Source: Jacaranda mimosifolia
Taxonomy: Eukaryota > Streptophyta > Magnoliopsida > Lamiales > Bignoniaceae
Reading direction: 5' to 3'
NCBI GenBank assembly: GCA_018894105.1
Contig: CM032127.1
Location: 3,319,001-3,383,000, forward strand
DNA length: 64,000 nucleotides
Shown: positions 1 to 11,924 of the stretch, one piece after another
Layout of the letters: each line of letters opens with the position of its first letter
How positions within the stretch are numbered: the first letter of the stretch is position 1
The notes under the pieces: generated by a model
What the model saw: the letters and a program-made list of their open reading frames with translations, nothing else
What the model was told of the DNA's origin: nothing
Database searches by the model: none
Position numbers and translations under genes: made by a program

Positions 1-2147
1 ATCCCTTACTTTATTGTGCGAAAAAGACATATTGACTTCATCACTAGTTAAACAAGTGTTACATAACTGTAATATATGACCAGAATAATTGACAAGAAGA
101 AACTATTAAAATGTAGTAAAACTCATTTTGCTATCATAATTTTAAATGTGCATATTTATTTTACTTGTTTATCAAAGTTTAATTTATTTTGATTTTAAAA
201 ATTAATTTAATTGATTTCTACCTTTATACTTTAACACGCAAAGTATACCCCCAGCATATGCATGAATAAGATGCAGTAGTTACTGATTAAAATATCATTA
301 AGGTCAATAGCAGTCTGACAAGTTAGCAGAGCTACACAGGGCAGAGTTACAATCGAAATCTCAACAGAAAAAGCATATAATCATATCAAGAAATTCAACA
401 AGGGTCCTGCTCTGGGCCAGAAAAAAAGCAGCAAAACTCATCTTAGAAGTCGATACGCAAAACGATGATTGCTACTAAATTTAACAAATGCCATTTTACA
501 GGCCAGGAAAACCAGCAACACTTATCTAAGAAGCTTATGCAAAAAATGATAGCGAGCAGATATGCAACCAGTTTCAATCTAGGTGAAGATAGCATACCAT
601 GCTTCAGGAGGAGGTCTACATTAAGTCCTTTAGTTTATTTCTCATTTATTAGGTCAGTTCTTCTTTATCTCCAGATAACCAGCAACCTATTGCAATTCCT
701 ATTTCAACTCAGTTCAATCTAATTTACAAAAGCTAATCCTTTTCATCAGCAAGACTCAGCTCAAAATTAGGACTTTACTCGAACAGTTGATCTTCTTGTT
801 AAGCAACATCCAAGCATAAATTTTTCTTGACCCAGGCCCCAAGGCAAAGAGGATTATGCAACTAGAACTAGTTCTACAAAAATTTGGGCACTTACATATG
901 TATATCCCATTTCCATCACCTGAAAGGGTGTGGTATATAATTCAACTGCTATGATCTGCCTTACACCAGTGACTACCAATTAGACATGTAAAGTGGACAT
1001 GCTGTGTGAAAGTGAGTGAACATCCAATGATGAGCCAGCTTATAGCTACCGACCCAGCCTATTTATAGCAGACAAAAGCAACCTGCAAAATTTCAAGGAA
1101 GCTAGTAATTTGTGAGACCATTCATCCAGCCTACTGGCTGACCTGAAATGGTCATCCAACATTTATAGATATTGCAGGAAAGACCTCATAACCTTAAAAG
1201 TGATGCAAGTATGCAACGCTTTTGACACAAACCTATGAAAGCTATCTCAATAAACATCTTTGAAGCATGTTCCGCTCTAATAAAATTTGCTGAAATGAAA
1301 ACTGTATTGAAACCTAAAAATGAAAACAAAAGAAAATGCAAAAGAAGTGTGTTAGCCTGATTATTTTGTAGCATAACAGACAAAAAGAGGAAGAAACAGC
1401 ATGTTTAAGGACATTTTCCAAGAGTAAGAAGCAAGTGGATTCTCTCATAACAAGAAGGATTTCATATTGTTTAAAGATTGCAAGTGGTGATCACAAACAA
1501 TAATCATCAGAAGTAGCTGGATCAAAGACTTCTTTAACAACAGACTGATCAGGAATCACAAATGTAAATTCCTTGGAGAGAACTGAGAAATTTGGTACAA
1601 CATTTGTGCCAAGAGTTGTCCCTTTTCCATTCTTCATACTGCCCCAAGTGTGCAGTCATATAAGGACTAATGACACGTGCATATGCTTTAATAGAAACCT
1701 ATTTAACTACACCCTTATTTGATTACACCCTCTCCTGCAGATAAAAAGAAGACAGGAAAGAGAAAGAATGGTGTAATGATAAGGGGAAGGATGCCTTAAA
1801 GGCATTTCAATAAATGCATTCCAACAAAAAATTCAAAAAAGTGGGTACATTTTTTGATCAATACCCGTCATTAATCTTCCTGTAAGGCCTAGAAAGTAGC
1901 AATTCAGATATCATGTAACAAAGGTTGGAAAGAATTATAACATAAAATGACTAAAAACACCATGTTTAATAGATTAGCAACACAAACATCAATTACCTGG
2001 TGAATCAAAGTACCAGCAGAAATGCATCCTCTCATCAAAAAATTAGGTCAAATAATATAGCCCCAAACCCCATTGTCATACCAAAATGCTATAACTACTC
2101 AGATAAGCGCACAAACATATACATATACATATGAAGCGAGAGCTTAC
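1..2147. other. No supportable gene; may be ClpR4 intron or flank
   Basis: AT-rich DNA with only short open stretches that resemble no family I know. It lies downstream, in transcription sense, of the ClpR4-like first exon, so it could be the start of a long first intron. I looked for the next conserved ClpR4 exon (the segment following VTM) on the minus strand and saw none here. Confidence 0.5.
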
Positions 2148-2377
2148 CATTGTGACTAAGCCACGTTTGGGGCAAGAGGTTGAATAGGAGGGGTTAAGGG
2201 AAGAGGGTCGGATCCTCAGACCAGAAAATTCGCCAGAGACGCTTCCCCCCACTAGAGGACACATAAACCCCTTGGAGAAAGAAGGTCTACGACAAGAAGA
2301 AGAAGGAGGAGAAGAGAGGTTAGAATTAGATTCGGGTTTAGCGTCATTCGAGTCGTTGGAAGCAGGTTCGAAGCCAT
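2148..2377 (-). pseudogene. CLPR4: ClpR4-like first exon, frame-disrupted and without downstream exons
   Basis: Minus-strand exon encoding the N-terminal part of ClpR4, a non-catalytic subunit of the plastid stromal Clp protease core. The match is the end of the transit region and mature start: GFMCPLVGGSVSG, then a SLNPS stretch, then CPKRGLVTM, followed at once by a GTAAGC donor. Arabidopsis ClpR4, from memory, has a GGSIS, SLNP and PKRGVVTM series in the same order. The plausible start ATG (2377) is in a different frame: 230 nt separate it from the exon end, and the ATG frame stops after 41 codons. The conserved frame has an upstream stop and no ATG before its internal Met at 2264. No further ClpR4 exon is visible between 1 and 2147. 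It is therefore a broken fragment, a gene with an assembly indel, or a gene with a long first intron running off the window. Confidence 0.6.
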
Positions 2378-2807
2378 AGCAGCGGCTGAGTACTGAGAGG
2401 GGGTTTTTGGATTAGAGGAGGTTGTTTGTTTGACGGAAATTGAAATGAAAGGATTGGTGTGGCTTTGGCTCGGCAAGATCTCCACCCGCTCAGCCAAACC
2501 TTTACACCCTTTATCAAGGCCGTAGGGAACTTAGGAAACTGGGAAGCACCTTTCTTTAGTTAAAATCTATTAATAATTTTGTTACGCTTTATCCAAAATT
2601 ATATCTAATTTATAATTTTGATTAATTTTTAAATGTATTTAAAAATTAGAATCCAATAATAAATTTTAAATATTTTTTAACTGACCCTACTGAAAAGAAT
2701 TTCCACTTTCTCCACCTAAAAATAGTTTTTTATTTTATTTTTTTATACACACGCACACACATAAGAAGTTCGTTCGTGTTCAAACTCTTAACCTTTCATA
2801 TTATGTG

Positions 2808-3358
2808 TAGGCATGACAATAGATTCTGGTAGACTAGGTCCTAATTTTATGGACATGGTCGTGTCCAGGGCGGGTTACGGGTTTAAGTAAACTCGCCCGG
2901 ATAATTAATATATAATATATTATAAATATATTATATATAGTATGTGTATATAAAATATAAAAAATTAGGATTATAGCATATATATTTCATCAAATAAATA
3001 ATAATTTTGTACTCATTCAATTATCATAAAAATGATAAAAAAATATAATAAAATCAATTAATATGGATGTTCTATTTTAAATTTTGAAAAATAGTGTTAG
3101 AAACTTATTATATATTAAATTCTAATTTTCTGTACATGTATATATTTTTTGTGTATGTTTATCTTAATTAATTTTAAAAACATATAAGTTGCAAAATTAT
3201 ATATTTTAATGAGAGAGAGAAACGGGTTTGGCGGGTTTGGCCCGTCGGGTTAGGAGTCTAAAGCTAGGCGGGACGGGTCCTGGGTCCAAATAGAAGTGGG
3301 CGGGGTGGGTTTCGGGTCATGTCAAACCTGCCCCATACTCACGCCGTTGCCATCCCTA
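2808..3358. mobile_element. Non-autonomous hAT-type element, GGGATGGCA family, copy 1
   Basis: The left end reads TAGGCATGACAAT and the right end, reverse-complemented, reads TAGGGATGGCAAC. The flanks are near-identical 8-mers, ATTATGTG (2800-2807) and ATAATGTG (3359-3366), as expected for an 8-bp hAT target duplication. The subterminal parts are GC-rich (repeated cgggtttggc/gggcgggt) and the middle is AT-rich. No coding capacity. The ends match the element at 9776-10381. Confidence 0.7.
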
Positions 3359-3535
3359 ATAATGTGAGAAACTTTTGCTATTGGACCACAGCTCACTCGA
3401 TCTCCACCTAAGAATAGTTATTTACATTGGCCATAAATTATTATACATTTTGGATCTGAACTTATCAATTAAAAGCCCAGCTAGCTGGGCTTGGAGAAGA
3501 GGTTAAATCATAGGTTGCCAAGCCCATGTTGCAAC

Positions 3536-4121
3536 CAATGTTTGAAAAATCGGACCGTTCATTGAATCGAAAAACTTACCGGTTCATGATTCACTAGTTC
3601 AACCGTTGGTCGGACCGTAATTGAACCGTGACGTCATAATTACAAAATATATATATTTATATTATATATATTACTTAAAAATTAATAAAATGCCAAAATA
3701 TAAAACATAAAGAGCTTAAATGATATTGTCTAATATTACAATCCAAATTTCACAATTCATATTATAAATGATCACAATAATTTAAATATATCAAGTCCAA
3801 AGTTGAAAGTTGAAAGTGTGTAAGTTAATTCTAAACTCTAAATTAAGCTTTTAGATAGCTTGTGAAGTATATTTTAATCTTTAAACTTTGTATTTAGACA
3901 AAAAAAAAATAAAAAAAAAATAATTTTATTAAAAATTAAATGGAAAAATCGGTCATGTTCACCGGTTCAACGGTCCGACCGGCCGATTTGAACGATTTTT
4001 TCAAAATATGGTATTTTTTTCCCACTTTTCCAGTTTTTTGAGAAAATCGAACCGGATTCGCCAGCCGATTGACGGTCCAATCGGTCCGACCAGCCGGTCC
4101 GATCCGATTTTTTAAACAGTG
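3536..4121. mobile_element. hAT-type MITE with perfect 8-bp target duplication
   Basis: 586-bp element bounded by the perfect direct repeat GTTGCAAC (3528-3535 and 4122-4129). Terminal inverted repeats are CAATGTTTGAAAAATCGG on the left and CACTGTTTAAAAAATCGG as the complement of the right end. The subterminal regions carry many copies of ccggttcaa/cggtccgacc-type motifs. No ORF of meaning; the apparent frame at 3936-4175 is only repeat sequence. Confidence 0.85.
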
Positions 4122-4362
4122 GTTGCAACTCCTAAGGGCTATCAGCAGTTTGGATTTTGCTCTGGAGTGATCCAAATAAATTTTATAATTATAACATCAT
4201 GATAATTTAACATCAGTAATTAAATTTACTTTGGACTTTTCAATACAGGTACAGCAATAGCTTTAAAGTAAAGGCAGCTTCAAAGTTGCTGGACTGTCTA
4301 TCAGTGGGCCCAAATGGGCCTATATCCTAATGTGCGTTTGTAAATGTACTAGTCTTGCAAGG

Positions 4363-5066
4363 TAGAACTATCAATAGATCGAATTTTAATTTAAATTTGA
4401 TCTAAATTAGATCAAAATTTTAGGGTTTGAATTTGATTAAAATATTCGATAAATCATATTTTATTATAAATATTTGTAATTCAAAATAAGAAAATTAGAT
4501 ACTGAATTAAGTAATCCAATTGGTTAAAAATTCGTATAAGAATTTTAATTATTTTTTATTAAATTAATACTTTATATATAATATTAATAAAAATTTTAAA
4601 ATAAAATCTATGTATTGTATTGATATAATATCTATATTAACATTTATGTTATGTTATTACTGTTGAGTTTTTAACTTAAAAATTAAGAAGAATACTAATA
4701 AAATGTCAAATATAATAATATATAATAATTCATCCATGCATTTAATATAATATGAAATGGGAGTTTAGTATTCAAATATTTAACTTTTAGACTAATATAT
4801 AATAAAAATATTGTTAAAAATTTAAATATGACGTAAATTTATTTTATAAATACAATATTTTTATACAATGCAAAAGAAAATAGAAAAAAATACTAAATCA
4901 AGCCGAATTCTTTTATCGAATTTTAGATATCCAATAAATTTAATATGGTATTGACTAACAAAGATTTATAAAACATCGAATCTCAAATATGAATTTTAAT
5001 ACTTGAATTCAAATTTGAATTTGAATATAGTTGATTCGATCAAAGTTCAATCCTTTGATACCCCTA
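4363..5066. mobile_element. Old hAT-like element, degenerate ends
   Basis: AT-rich 704-bp stretch whose left end TAGAACTATCAA matches 9 of 12 bases of the complemented right end TAGGGGTATCAA. The flanking 8-mers TTGCAAGG (4355-4362) and TTGCACGA (5067-5074) agree at 6 of 8 positions. This fits an old hAT insertion, but both signals are eroded. No coding content. Confidence 0.45.
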
Positions 5067-5409
5067 TTGCACGAGCTCATCTTACTTTTATTTTTGGGGA
5101 AAAAAAAAAGGAGAAACTGTTTTATTACTTTTTATTTCTTTCTGTGCATTTTTGGGAAAAAAACGTGCAAGTTTACTTGAACATGTTTCTTGTACTGCAT
5201 GTACTGCAATCTGCAAGTACCAAATGTGGTCATGTACTATAATATATAAAATCCAAATATTCTAATTCAATCAATTCCATGAAATTTCAGCAAATATCTT
5301 CCAATTAAATCATGAAAATCAAATTACAAATTAAATATCACACGGGATTATGTACAGTATTACGTATGCATAGAATTCTAATCTCATTTTTAAGCGAAAG
5401 TTCTCAACA

Positions 5410-5912
5410 TTACAAACTGAAGCAACCTTTACCGCCAGATTTAACCACCACCTTTACTGGCGGCGCCGCCTGAGAAAAACCCGTGGCCTCCCATCGCCGC
5501 CGCACTGACGGCCTCGGCAGATTCTCCGGCACGATTGTCTCAAGTGAATTCTCCCGCCATGGCTGGCAAGCCCTTTTCTCACTCCATCTCGGGACCCTTA
5601 TGATCTTTTGCCCTAACTGCATTTCCGCTGCCATTGCTCTTTCTTGATCGCCTAATACTGCAAAGTTGCTCAATTCTAACCCAATTATGGTGCATGTTAG
5701 CCCTAATAAACATTGATTCTTCCATGGTGATCGTTCCTTTGGAGGGCTGCAGATAAATTTAACAATCAAATCAAACTACATGTGGAAAAATTCTCAAGAA
5801 AATCTTGGTAATAAATGAATAATTAGCCTTACCATGAAACTTGTGCAGTTCTTGAAATTGAGGTAGATGGAGGAGGCGGAAGATTGAGGGAACAATAGGT
5901 TGAAATACCCAT
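5410..5912 (-). CDS. Small conserved plastid-type protein of unknown function (two exons)
   Basis: Minus-strand model with exons 5833..5912 and 5410..5746, joined in frame to 138 residues. The donor is ATG|GTAAGG and the acceptor CTGCAG|CCC. The N-terminus (MGISTYCSLNLPPPPS) is Ser/Pro-rich, acid-free and plastid-transit-like. Residues about 35-52 are hydrophobic (CLLGLTCTIIGLELSNFAV), possibly one membrane span. The C-terminal half has a basic, Trp-rich pattern: RVPRWSEKRACQPW, then ETIVPENLPRPSVRRRWEA. I do not recognise the family name, though the motif density and clean splice signals suggest a conserved gene. A TATA-like tatatatac lies upstream at about 5970-5980. The region is flanked by repeats, and nothing nearby informs its role. 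Confidence 0.6.
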
Positions 5913-8079
5913 TCTTTGTCTTTTCCTTTTCACTCTTTTTCTCTAGATACTTTTTCTTCTAAAGTTTATGTATATATACAGTAGAGGTGGAGGGTATATG
6001 TGTATATTAAGAAAGGTTTTTGATGTAGATGGTCAGTTTACCATGGCTGGCCCTATTTTTGTCTGGATCGGAAACTGAAAGAAGGAAAGCGCAGTTCATT
6101 TGTTTTGCTTCAGCAGGTGGAATTGTACAAGTGTACACGGCTCGATTTCTTTGCCCGTCCGTCGCCTTGGTTTTTTTTATTTCTTTTTTTTTTTTTTTTG
6201 TCCTGATTTAAATTAATAATATTAAATTTTGACATAAAAGAATAGAAAGTCTCTAGAATAGTTCATAAATGATTCTCTCGTTATCTTTATAAGAGCGAAC
6301 ACCTATCATGTTGGAAATTGTATCTCGTATTAACAAATTTTTCGTATCTAACAATAGATTTTTGAGCATAGTGAGTTAGATGGTCATATGTCTTTTTTCA
6401 AATTTATTAATTGAAGGTTTATGATAATACCATTCGTGATTTACGATGATACCATATCTTGTCTTATGTCAAAGGAGTTGAGAATTTTAAGACAATTAAT
6501 AAGCGATGATTTAGGCATAACCAATAATTATATTTTCCCACCCCCTCAAAATATAATGCAAATACTTTTATAATTTCCTTGTATTATTGATTTCATCTAT
6601 GATTCAAAATTTTTAAAATTGATAAGACTTGTGTAATAACCAAGATATTTTGGTCCATTTATGAGGTTTAAAATATTCTACCATTTTATTTCTAGCATGT
6701 ATGTTTTGTATTTCACAAATTCTGACTAATATTAAATGCTATCTTATTTGCATAATCTCCCCGTGCTTATTACAAGAACAAACAAATTTAAAAGAAAAGA
6801 CAAAAGAGAGATAGAAAGATAGAACACGCATGAGCTATTGGAGTTCCACTTTGTAAAAATACTTCTAGCAACGAAGGGTTTTTCATTTGACTGCTGATAT
6901 TTCATTCTCCAATCTCTTTCCATGCGTTTGATACTTTTCATCTGCTTTTCAATGCTTAATTGGATATTTTCTCCTTCCCACCGAACCTCTCTATTCCTCC
7001 CACACATTGGGACAAAAATCCAACCACTTGTTTCTTTTCTATTAATCAGTAGGTTTTTTAGGTCATATGGAATACTTAGATTTGAATTGACCAATAGATA
7101 CCGATTAACTCAATTCTTCTTTCTATCTCTATCAGACTTTGAGAAAGAAAAAAAGTTCTTGATCAAAGCTCTTTCCCTATGCTGACGGCTCCTCTTCTCC
7201 CTTTTATTCCTCATCCCTAAACCCAAAAAGATGTATTAATGAGCTGGAATCATCGATGTATTTATGTAAAAAAGTATAATTTTTATGATATTACGAATTT
7301 TGCCATGTTGTAAAAAAAAATATGGTTTTTAAATTGTATTGAAAGATTAAATGCTATGATTAACTATAGGATCATAAAATTTTAATGATGGTACAGCAAA
7401 CTCAAATAATTTGAAGTTTTTTGTGATTGTCAAACTCTTTTTGGATCCCTTTAGAATCTTCAGCCCCTGTAAAATCTTCTATTTCCTTTTGAGGTTTTGG
7501 CGAAATTGGGTTAAATGTAATAATTTTTTGAAACATACTTAACTTAATTTGGAATTCGTCAAGTTACAAAATAAAATTTCAAAATGGCAATGCTACAAGA
7601 CAAAAAATACAAATTTTCCTTTAATTTACACATTTTTTTTCTCCTTATAGTGCAAACTAAAGCTTCATTAGCATGCGAAATATCAAATTCATAAAGCTAA
7701 CTTAAAGCAAAAATTATAAATAATATTATAAATAATATATTTGTTGGCAATGTAATATAATTTATGAAAATATTCGGGAAAAAAAAAAAACAATACAATA
7801 ACAAAAACTTGGTAATTGCATTTTCATGTAAAACTAAAATTATGAAAAAGAAATAGCAAAAATGAAAGAACAATAAATATATTTTAGAAAATATTGCCTT
7901 CATATTCAATTTTTCTGATATTTCCTAAATATTAGCTAATTTATTGGCATTATTCAATATCATATTCTAAATATTTTTTAGGTTTGTGCAATTTATATCA
8001 GTTTGGATTAAAAATTTCTTAGCTTATGTGCGTATGAATGAAATTAATAAATTAAATGTATGCATGAATAAGGTTATAT
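5913..8079. other. Gene-free AT-rich spacer
   Basis: Contains the short upstream region of the 5.4-5.9 kb gene, a poly-T tract near 6183-6199, and AT-rich sequence with many stops. The overlapping open stretches at 6744-7185 on both strands show no family resemblance or splice support. I see no defined element boundaries. Confidence 0.5.
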
Positions 8080-8894
8080 ATTAAGTTTAGTTATTTGAGA
8101 TATCTTGATGATTTAGAAACTTAAGAAAATTCACAACTAATTAAAATTAAGCAATTAATAGAACTATTCTAAATAACTAAAAAATAATAGATTTTGAAAA
8201 TTTAGAATTTGATCAAATTGCATAATTGTGGTAAATGACACTTTTCACATACACACACATACAATAGTATATAGGATCTTGTAATAAACATAAACATATA
8301 TTAAAAATTGCTAGATTTTTAGTTAGTTGGAATGTTTTGATTATTTTTAAAAAAAAAATTATAATGAAATTATTTGTTTAACAACTAACATTATTATAAA
8401 TAACAAATTTAAAATGTAAAAATTTAAATTTTAATCTAAGTCACACAATTATAGCCAAAAGATTGATTTTCTATATATCAGAGTATTTATGAATGAATTT
8501 GAAGAATATAATAAAAGATTATTAAATTTAATTAGTTGACATATTTAATGATTCAGACAATAAAAAAAATTCAAAACCGATATCAAGTAATAAATGAAAT
8601 TACTTGAATTATTAAAAAAATTTAGATTTTAATATATGAATAGTCAACATTACACAAAATATATTACAAAATTATTAAATTTGATCAATTGATATGATAA
8701 TCTGATAATTTATAAAATTAAAGAATTTATAATTAATGTTAAACAACTAATGAGATTATTCTAAGTCATTGAAAAAATTCTAAATTCTAGAACTCTTGAT
8801 TTATTCAAAATTGTAGAATTATGGTCAAAAGAATCCTTCTTATGTACAATAGATCAACTTAGCGTGCAAATACTATTCCTCTTATATTTACACA
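8080..8894. repeat. Degenerate tandem repeat array, unit roughly 200 bp or more
   Basis: Several diverged units share the order: a gatttagaaactt or gattcagac motif, an aattcaaaac or aattcacaac motif, attattctaa plus a short A-run, gattttgaaaattt, then caaaattgtag/attatggtcaaaagaat. Examples start near 8086, 8532 and 8675. A further unit with the same motif order lies at about 11985-12130, on the other side of the transposons at 8895-11924, so the array was probably split by insertions. Confidence 0.5.
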
Positions 8895-9775
8895 GGGTAA
8901 ATTGCACAGTGTCACATGTGATATTCAGAATTGGTTGATAACCCTTTGTGAAATAAAATTTGGCAAAAAATTCCCTACGTTTAATTGAACGTTGCACACT
9001 TGACCCAATAGCCTTCTTATTGTTGTTTGATGTTCATTGAATAGTAAAAAGATAAAATTACTCTTAAATAAAATTATTTTTTTATACATTTCAAATTAAT
9101 TTAAAAAAGGTATATATTTCTATTTATACTTATATATAATATGTATACATATATATAAGTCTATGCTTAATAATTTTGAAAAAGTATATAATATAATTTT
9201 TACACTTATATAATATATGTACATGTATAAATTTATCTATAAAGATATTATATATTATTTATTTATACATGTCACATATATCCATATATAAATTTTCTTT
9301 AATTCTTTTAAAATTAAATAATACATAATATTTTTAAAATTAAATAATATATTTTTTATTTACAGTTACATATAAAATATATGTACATCTATAAATATAA
9401 ACATATATGTTTTTTATTTATACATATAATATATATAATTTTTCTCTTCATTTCAAATTAAGTAGTATTTATTATATGTAAAAATATAAAATATATAATA
9501 TTTATAAAAATTAAATAATATATTTTTATTTATAGTTACAATATAAAATTATAGTTACATATAATAATTATAAATATTATTTAATATTTATTATTTGTAA
9601 AAATATAAAATATAATTTTTATTTATACTTATATACATATAATATACATATATATAAATTTATCATAACATGTATATATATGCATATACATAAAATTATA
9701 TATAACATATATAACATATATGTTGTATATGATTATATATAATATATATGTTATATATAATATATTTATCATCAT

Positions 9776-10381
9776 TAGGGATGGCAAAATAATTCCCAAT
9801 TTCGAGGACCCCAAATTTGGGGAATTTTTCCCCACGGGGATGGGGATGGGGAAGAAATCCCCCCCGAAGCTATTTCGGGTTCGGGGACAGGGACGGGGAT
9901 CATACTCCCCGCCCCGCGGGGTCCCCGTCCCCGTTAAAATACCCTTAATAATGTGTGTATATATATATTATTGTTTATTATTTTTTTATACTTTTTAGTA
10001 ATTTCATATAATTTATAAAAATTTATTAGTCATAAAATAATTAATTTAGACTTATTTTTATTCTTAAATTTTTATTTCTAAATTTTATTTGCTATTTCCT
10101 AAATTTTAAACCCTAATTCATACCTATTTGCTTGAAATTACAACTTAGAGTTACTTTAATCATGTGCATAGAAGTTATTCTTTATTTTTAGTCCATTGTA
10201 TGCACATAATAAAAAAAATAAACTAATTTTGGGGATCCCCGCGGGGGCTCGAGGAACGGGGACAGGGGCAAAAAAATCCCCATGATGGGGATTGGGGACG
10301 GGGACGGGGGAACAAGTGGGGCTCAAGGACGAGGACGGGGGAGTAACTCCCCGCCCCCGCCCTGGTCGGGTGCCATCCCTA
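9776..10381. mobile_element. hAT-type element of the GGGATGGCA family, nested in the MULE, copy 2
   Basis: The termini are TAGGGATGGCA on the left and, complemented, TAGGGATGGCA on the right. Target duplications are ATCATCAT (9768-9775) and ATCATCAC (10382-10389). Subterminal regions are rich in ggggacggggac-type runs with an AT-rich centre. No protein is encoded. Same terminal sequence as 2808-3358. Confidence 0.75.
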
Positions 10382-10666
10382 ATCATCACCCCCACCCCAC
10401 CCGCCTCCCCCCCACCCACCCACCCGTCTTCCCCAAAGTCGACAGGCAGCCATGGATGCCTTGTATAATGGCTAGATCTGGATCTGATCAAGCATGGCCA
10501 CTACCCGCCATGGCCGATGGTAGCTGTCGGTCGCTATATTTCTTTCTTTTTTTATTCATCTTTTTCGGCCACCGACGACGAGCTGCCAAAGTTGCCTGCT
10601 GAAATGTTGGTAGCCATGGCTATCATGGCTGCCGGCAGCCGGTGGGTTAGGGTAGGGTGGGATATA
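10382..10666. other. GC-rich internal segment of the MULE, possible captured fragment
   Basis: About 285 bp of GC-rich sequence between the nested hAT element and AT-rich MULE DNA. It contains C-runs, then ggcagccatggatgcc-like and tgccggcagccggtgg motifs. Open frames cross it but none resembles a known protein. Its composition differs sharply from the host element. It might be a captured host fragment or simply a GC-rich internal part of this element family. Confidence 0.3.
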
Positions 10667-11100
10667 CATATATATCTGTATATTATATTAGATTATATAT
10701 TATACATATATCTATTATATTATATATATGTAATAATATATTACTTATTTTTTCAAAGATATTATATGATTTAATTTGGACCGTTGATTTCTTTAAAAAA
10801 AATTTAATGGTTGATAAATGAGGGGCATGATCATCTTTTTACATATAAAAATACATGCCAAATCGTGGACACTTGCGCGTGAATGAGTCATGACACCTTC
10901 CTTCCGGGGGGTGCTCATTGAATAATTTTAGAAAACAGAGAGGGTTTTTTGCCAATTTTTATTTCACAGGGGGTTATCAGCCAATTTCAAATATCACAGG
11001 GGGGCACTGTACAATTTACCCTATCTACACATGATATGTAACGAGTGTTTGTGAGGGTTTTAATTTTAAATCTTACATATATAAGTGTGATGGCAATACT

Positions 11101-11924
11101 TAAGGCTGTAAATGGATATTAAGAAATTCGTTTACTGTTCATATTCGTATATGTTTATATAAAATTTATTTGCATCCATTTAAATGAATATTATCCGTAT
11201 TCGATTAGTAGATATCCGATTATAAACATATACAGATATGTTGAATGTGTATTTGATCTGTTTAATATTCGATTCGAATATATATATTTATTAAATAATA
11301 TATTATTTATATTTTTTAATAAAAATCTCATAATTCATATATGTATATATAAAAATTATAATTGAAGAATTGAGAAGAAAAAAGAATAAATTTGAAAAAT
11401 TATTGTAATATAGAGAAAAAATTGAAGAATAAAGTTAATCAACATAATTATTGTTGGTTGATTTTATAACTAATACACTTAATTGCCATTATTAATATTA
11501 ATTAGTACTAACAATCAATTATAAAGTCAATTATTAATTGAAAATTATGTTATTTGTTTGATTGCTTTCTTTTTAATAGAATTGTATAGTTTGTTCTATT
11601 AATTAAATTATCTATTTGTTATAGGTTTATAGATTCACGTATTTGAATATTCGTAAATAAATATTTAAATAATTATCATCAAATATAAATATAAAAAAAT
11701 AATAATTCGAATACGGTTAAATTTAATCAAATATGAATGCATATGAATAATTATAATCGAATACGAATATATCCGAATTCAACCGATATCTGACGGATGC
11801 GAATTTGGATATCATTTTTAAATATCCATCAAATCTGTATCTATATCCGAATATTCGAAAAGTTAAATGGATACAAATATGAAAATAGTATATCCAACCC
11901 GTTTAATATCCATTTACACTCTTA
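11101..11924. mobile_element. hAT-type non-autonomous element (GTAAATGGATATTAA ends)
   Basis: The left terminus TAAGGCTGTAAATGGATATTAA pairs with the complemented right terminus TAAGAGTGTAAATGGATATTAA. The flanking 8-mers GCAATACT (11093-11100) and GCAATATT (11925-11932) differ at one base. The interior repeats short motifs such as atccgaat and gaatatattcg in both orientations. No coding capacity. Confidence 0.75.

Larger units (their letters stand above)
8895..11021. mobile_element. Mutator-like (MULE) non-autonomous element with long inverted termini
   Basis: The ends GGGTAAATTGCACAGTG (8895) and, reverse-complemented, GGGTAAATTGTACAGTG (11021) begin terminal inverted repeats of about 85 bp that also share TGTGATATT, GATAACCC and GTGAAATAAAA. 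Flanking direct repeats are TATTTACACA (8885-8894) and TATCTACACA (11022-11031), a 10-mer with one mismatch, in the range of Mutator-type duplications. There is no transposase frame. A second transposon is nested at 9776-10381, and a GC-rich segment lies at about 10382-10666. Confidence 0.8.

Noticed and set aside
1498..1660. Minus-strand open stretch of about 54 codons with a TTLGTNVVPNFSVL segment
   Set aside because: A stop lies just upstream, no convincing acceptor or start is present, and it matches no family I know.
3936..4175. 79-codon minus-strand frame
   Set aside because: It lies almost entirely within the hAT MITE and consists of its repetitive ccggtt/cggtcc motifs.
6744..7185. 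Overlapping open frames on both strands
   Set aside because: Long antiparallel frames without family similarity or splice support; probably chance in low-complexity DNA.
10282..10602. 106-codon plus-strand frame rich in Gly and Pro
   Set aside because: It crosses the GC-rich end of the nested hAT element; composition explains the open frame.
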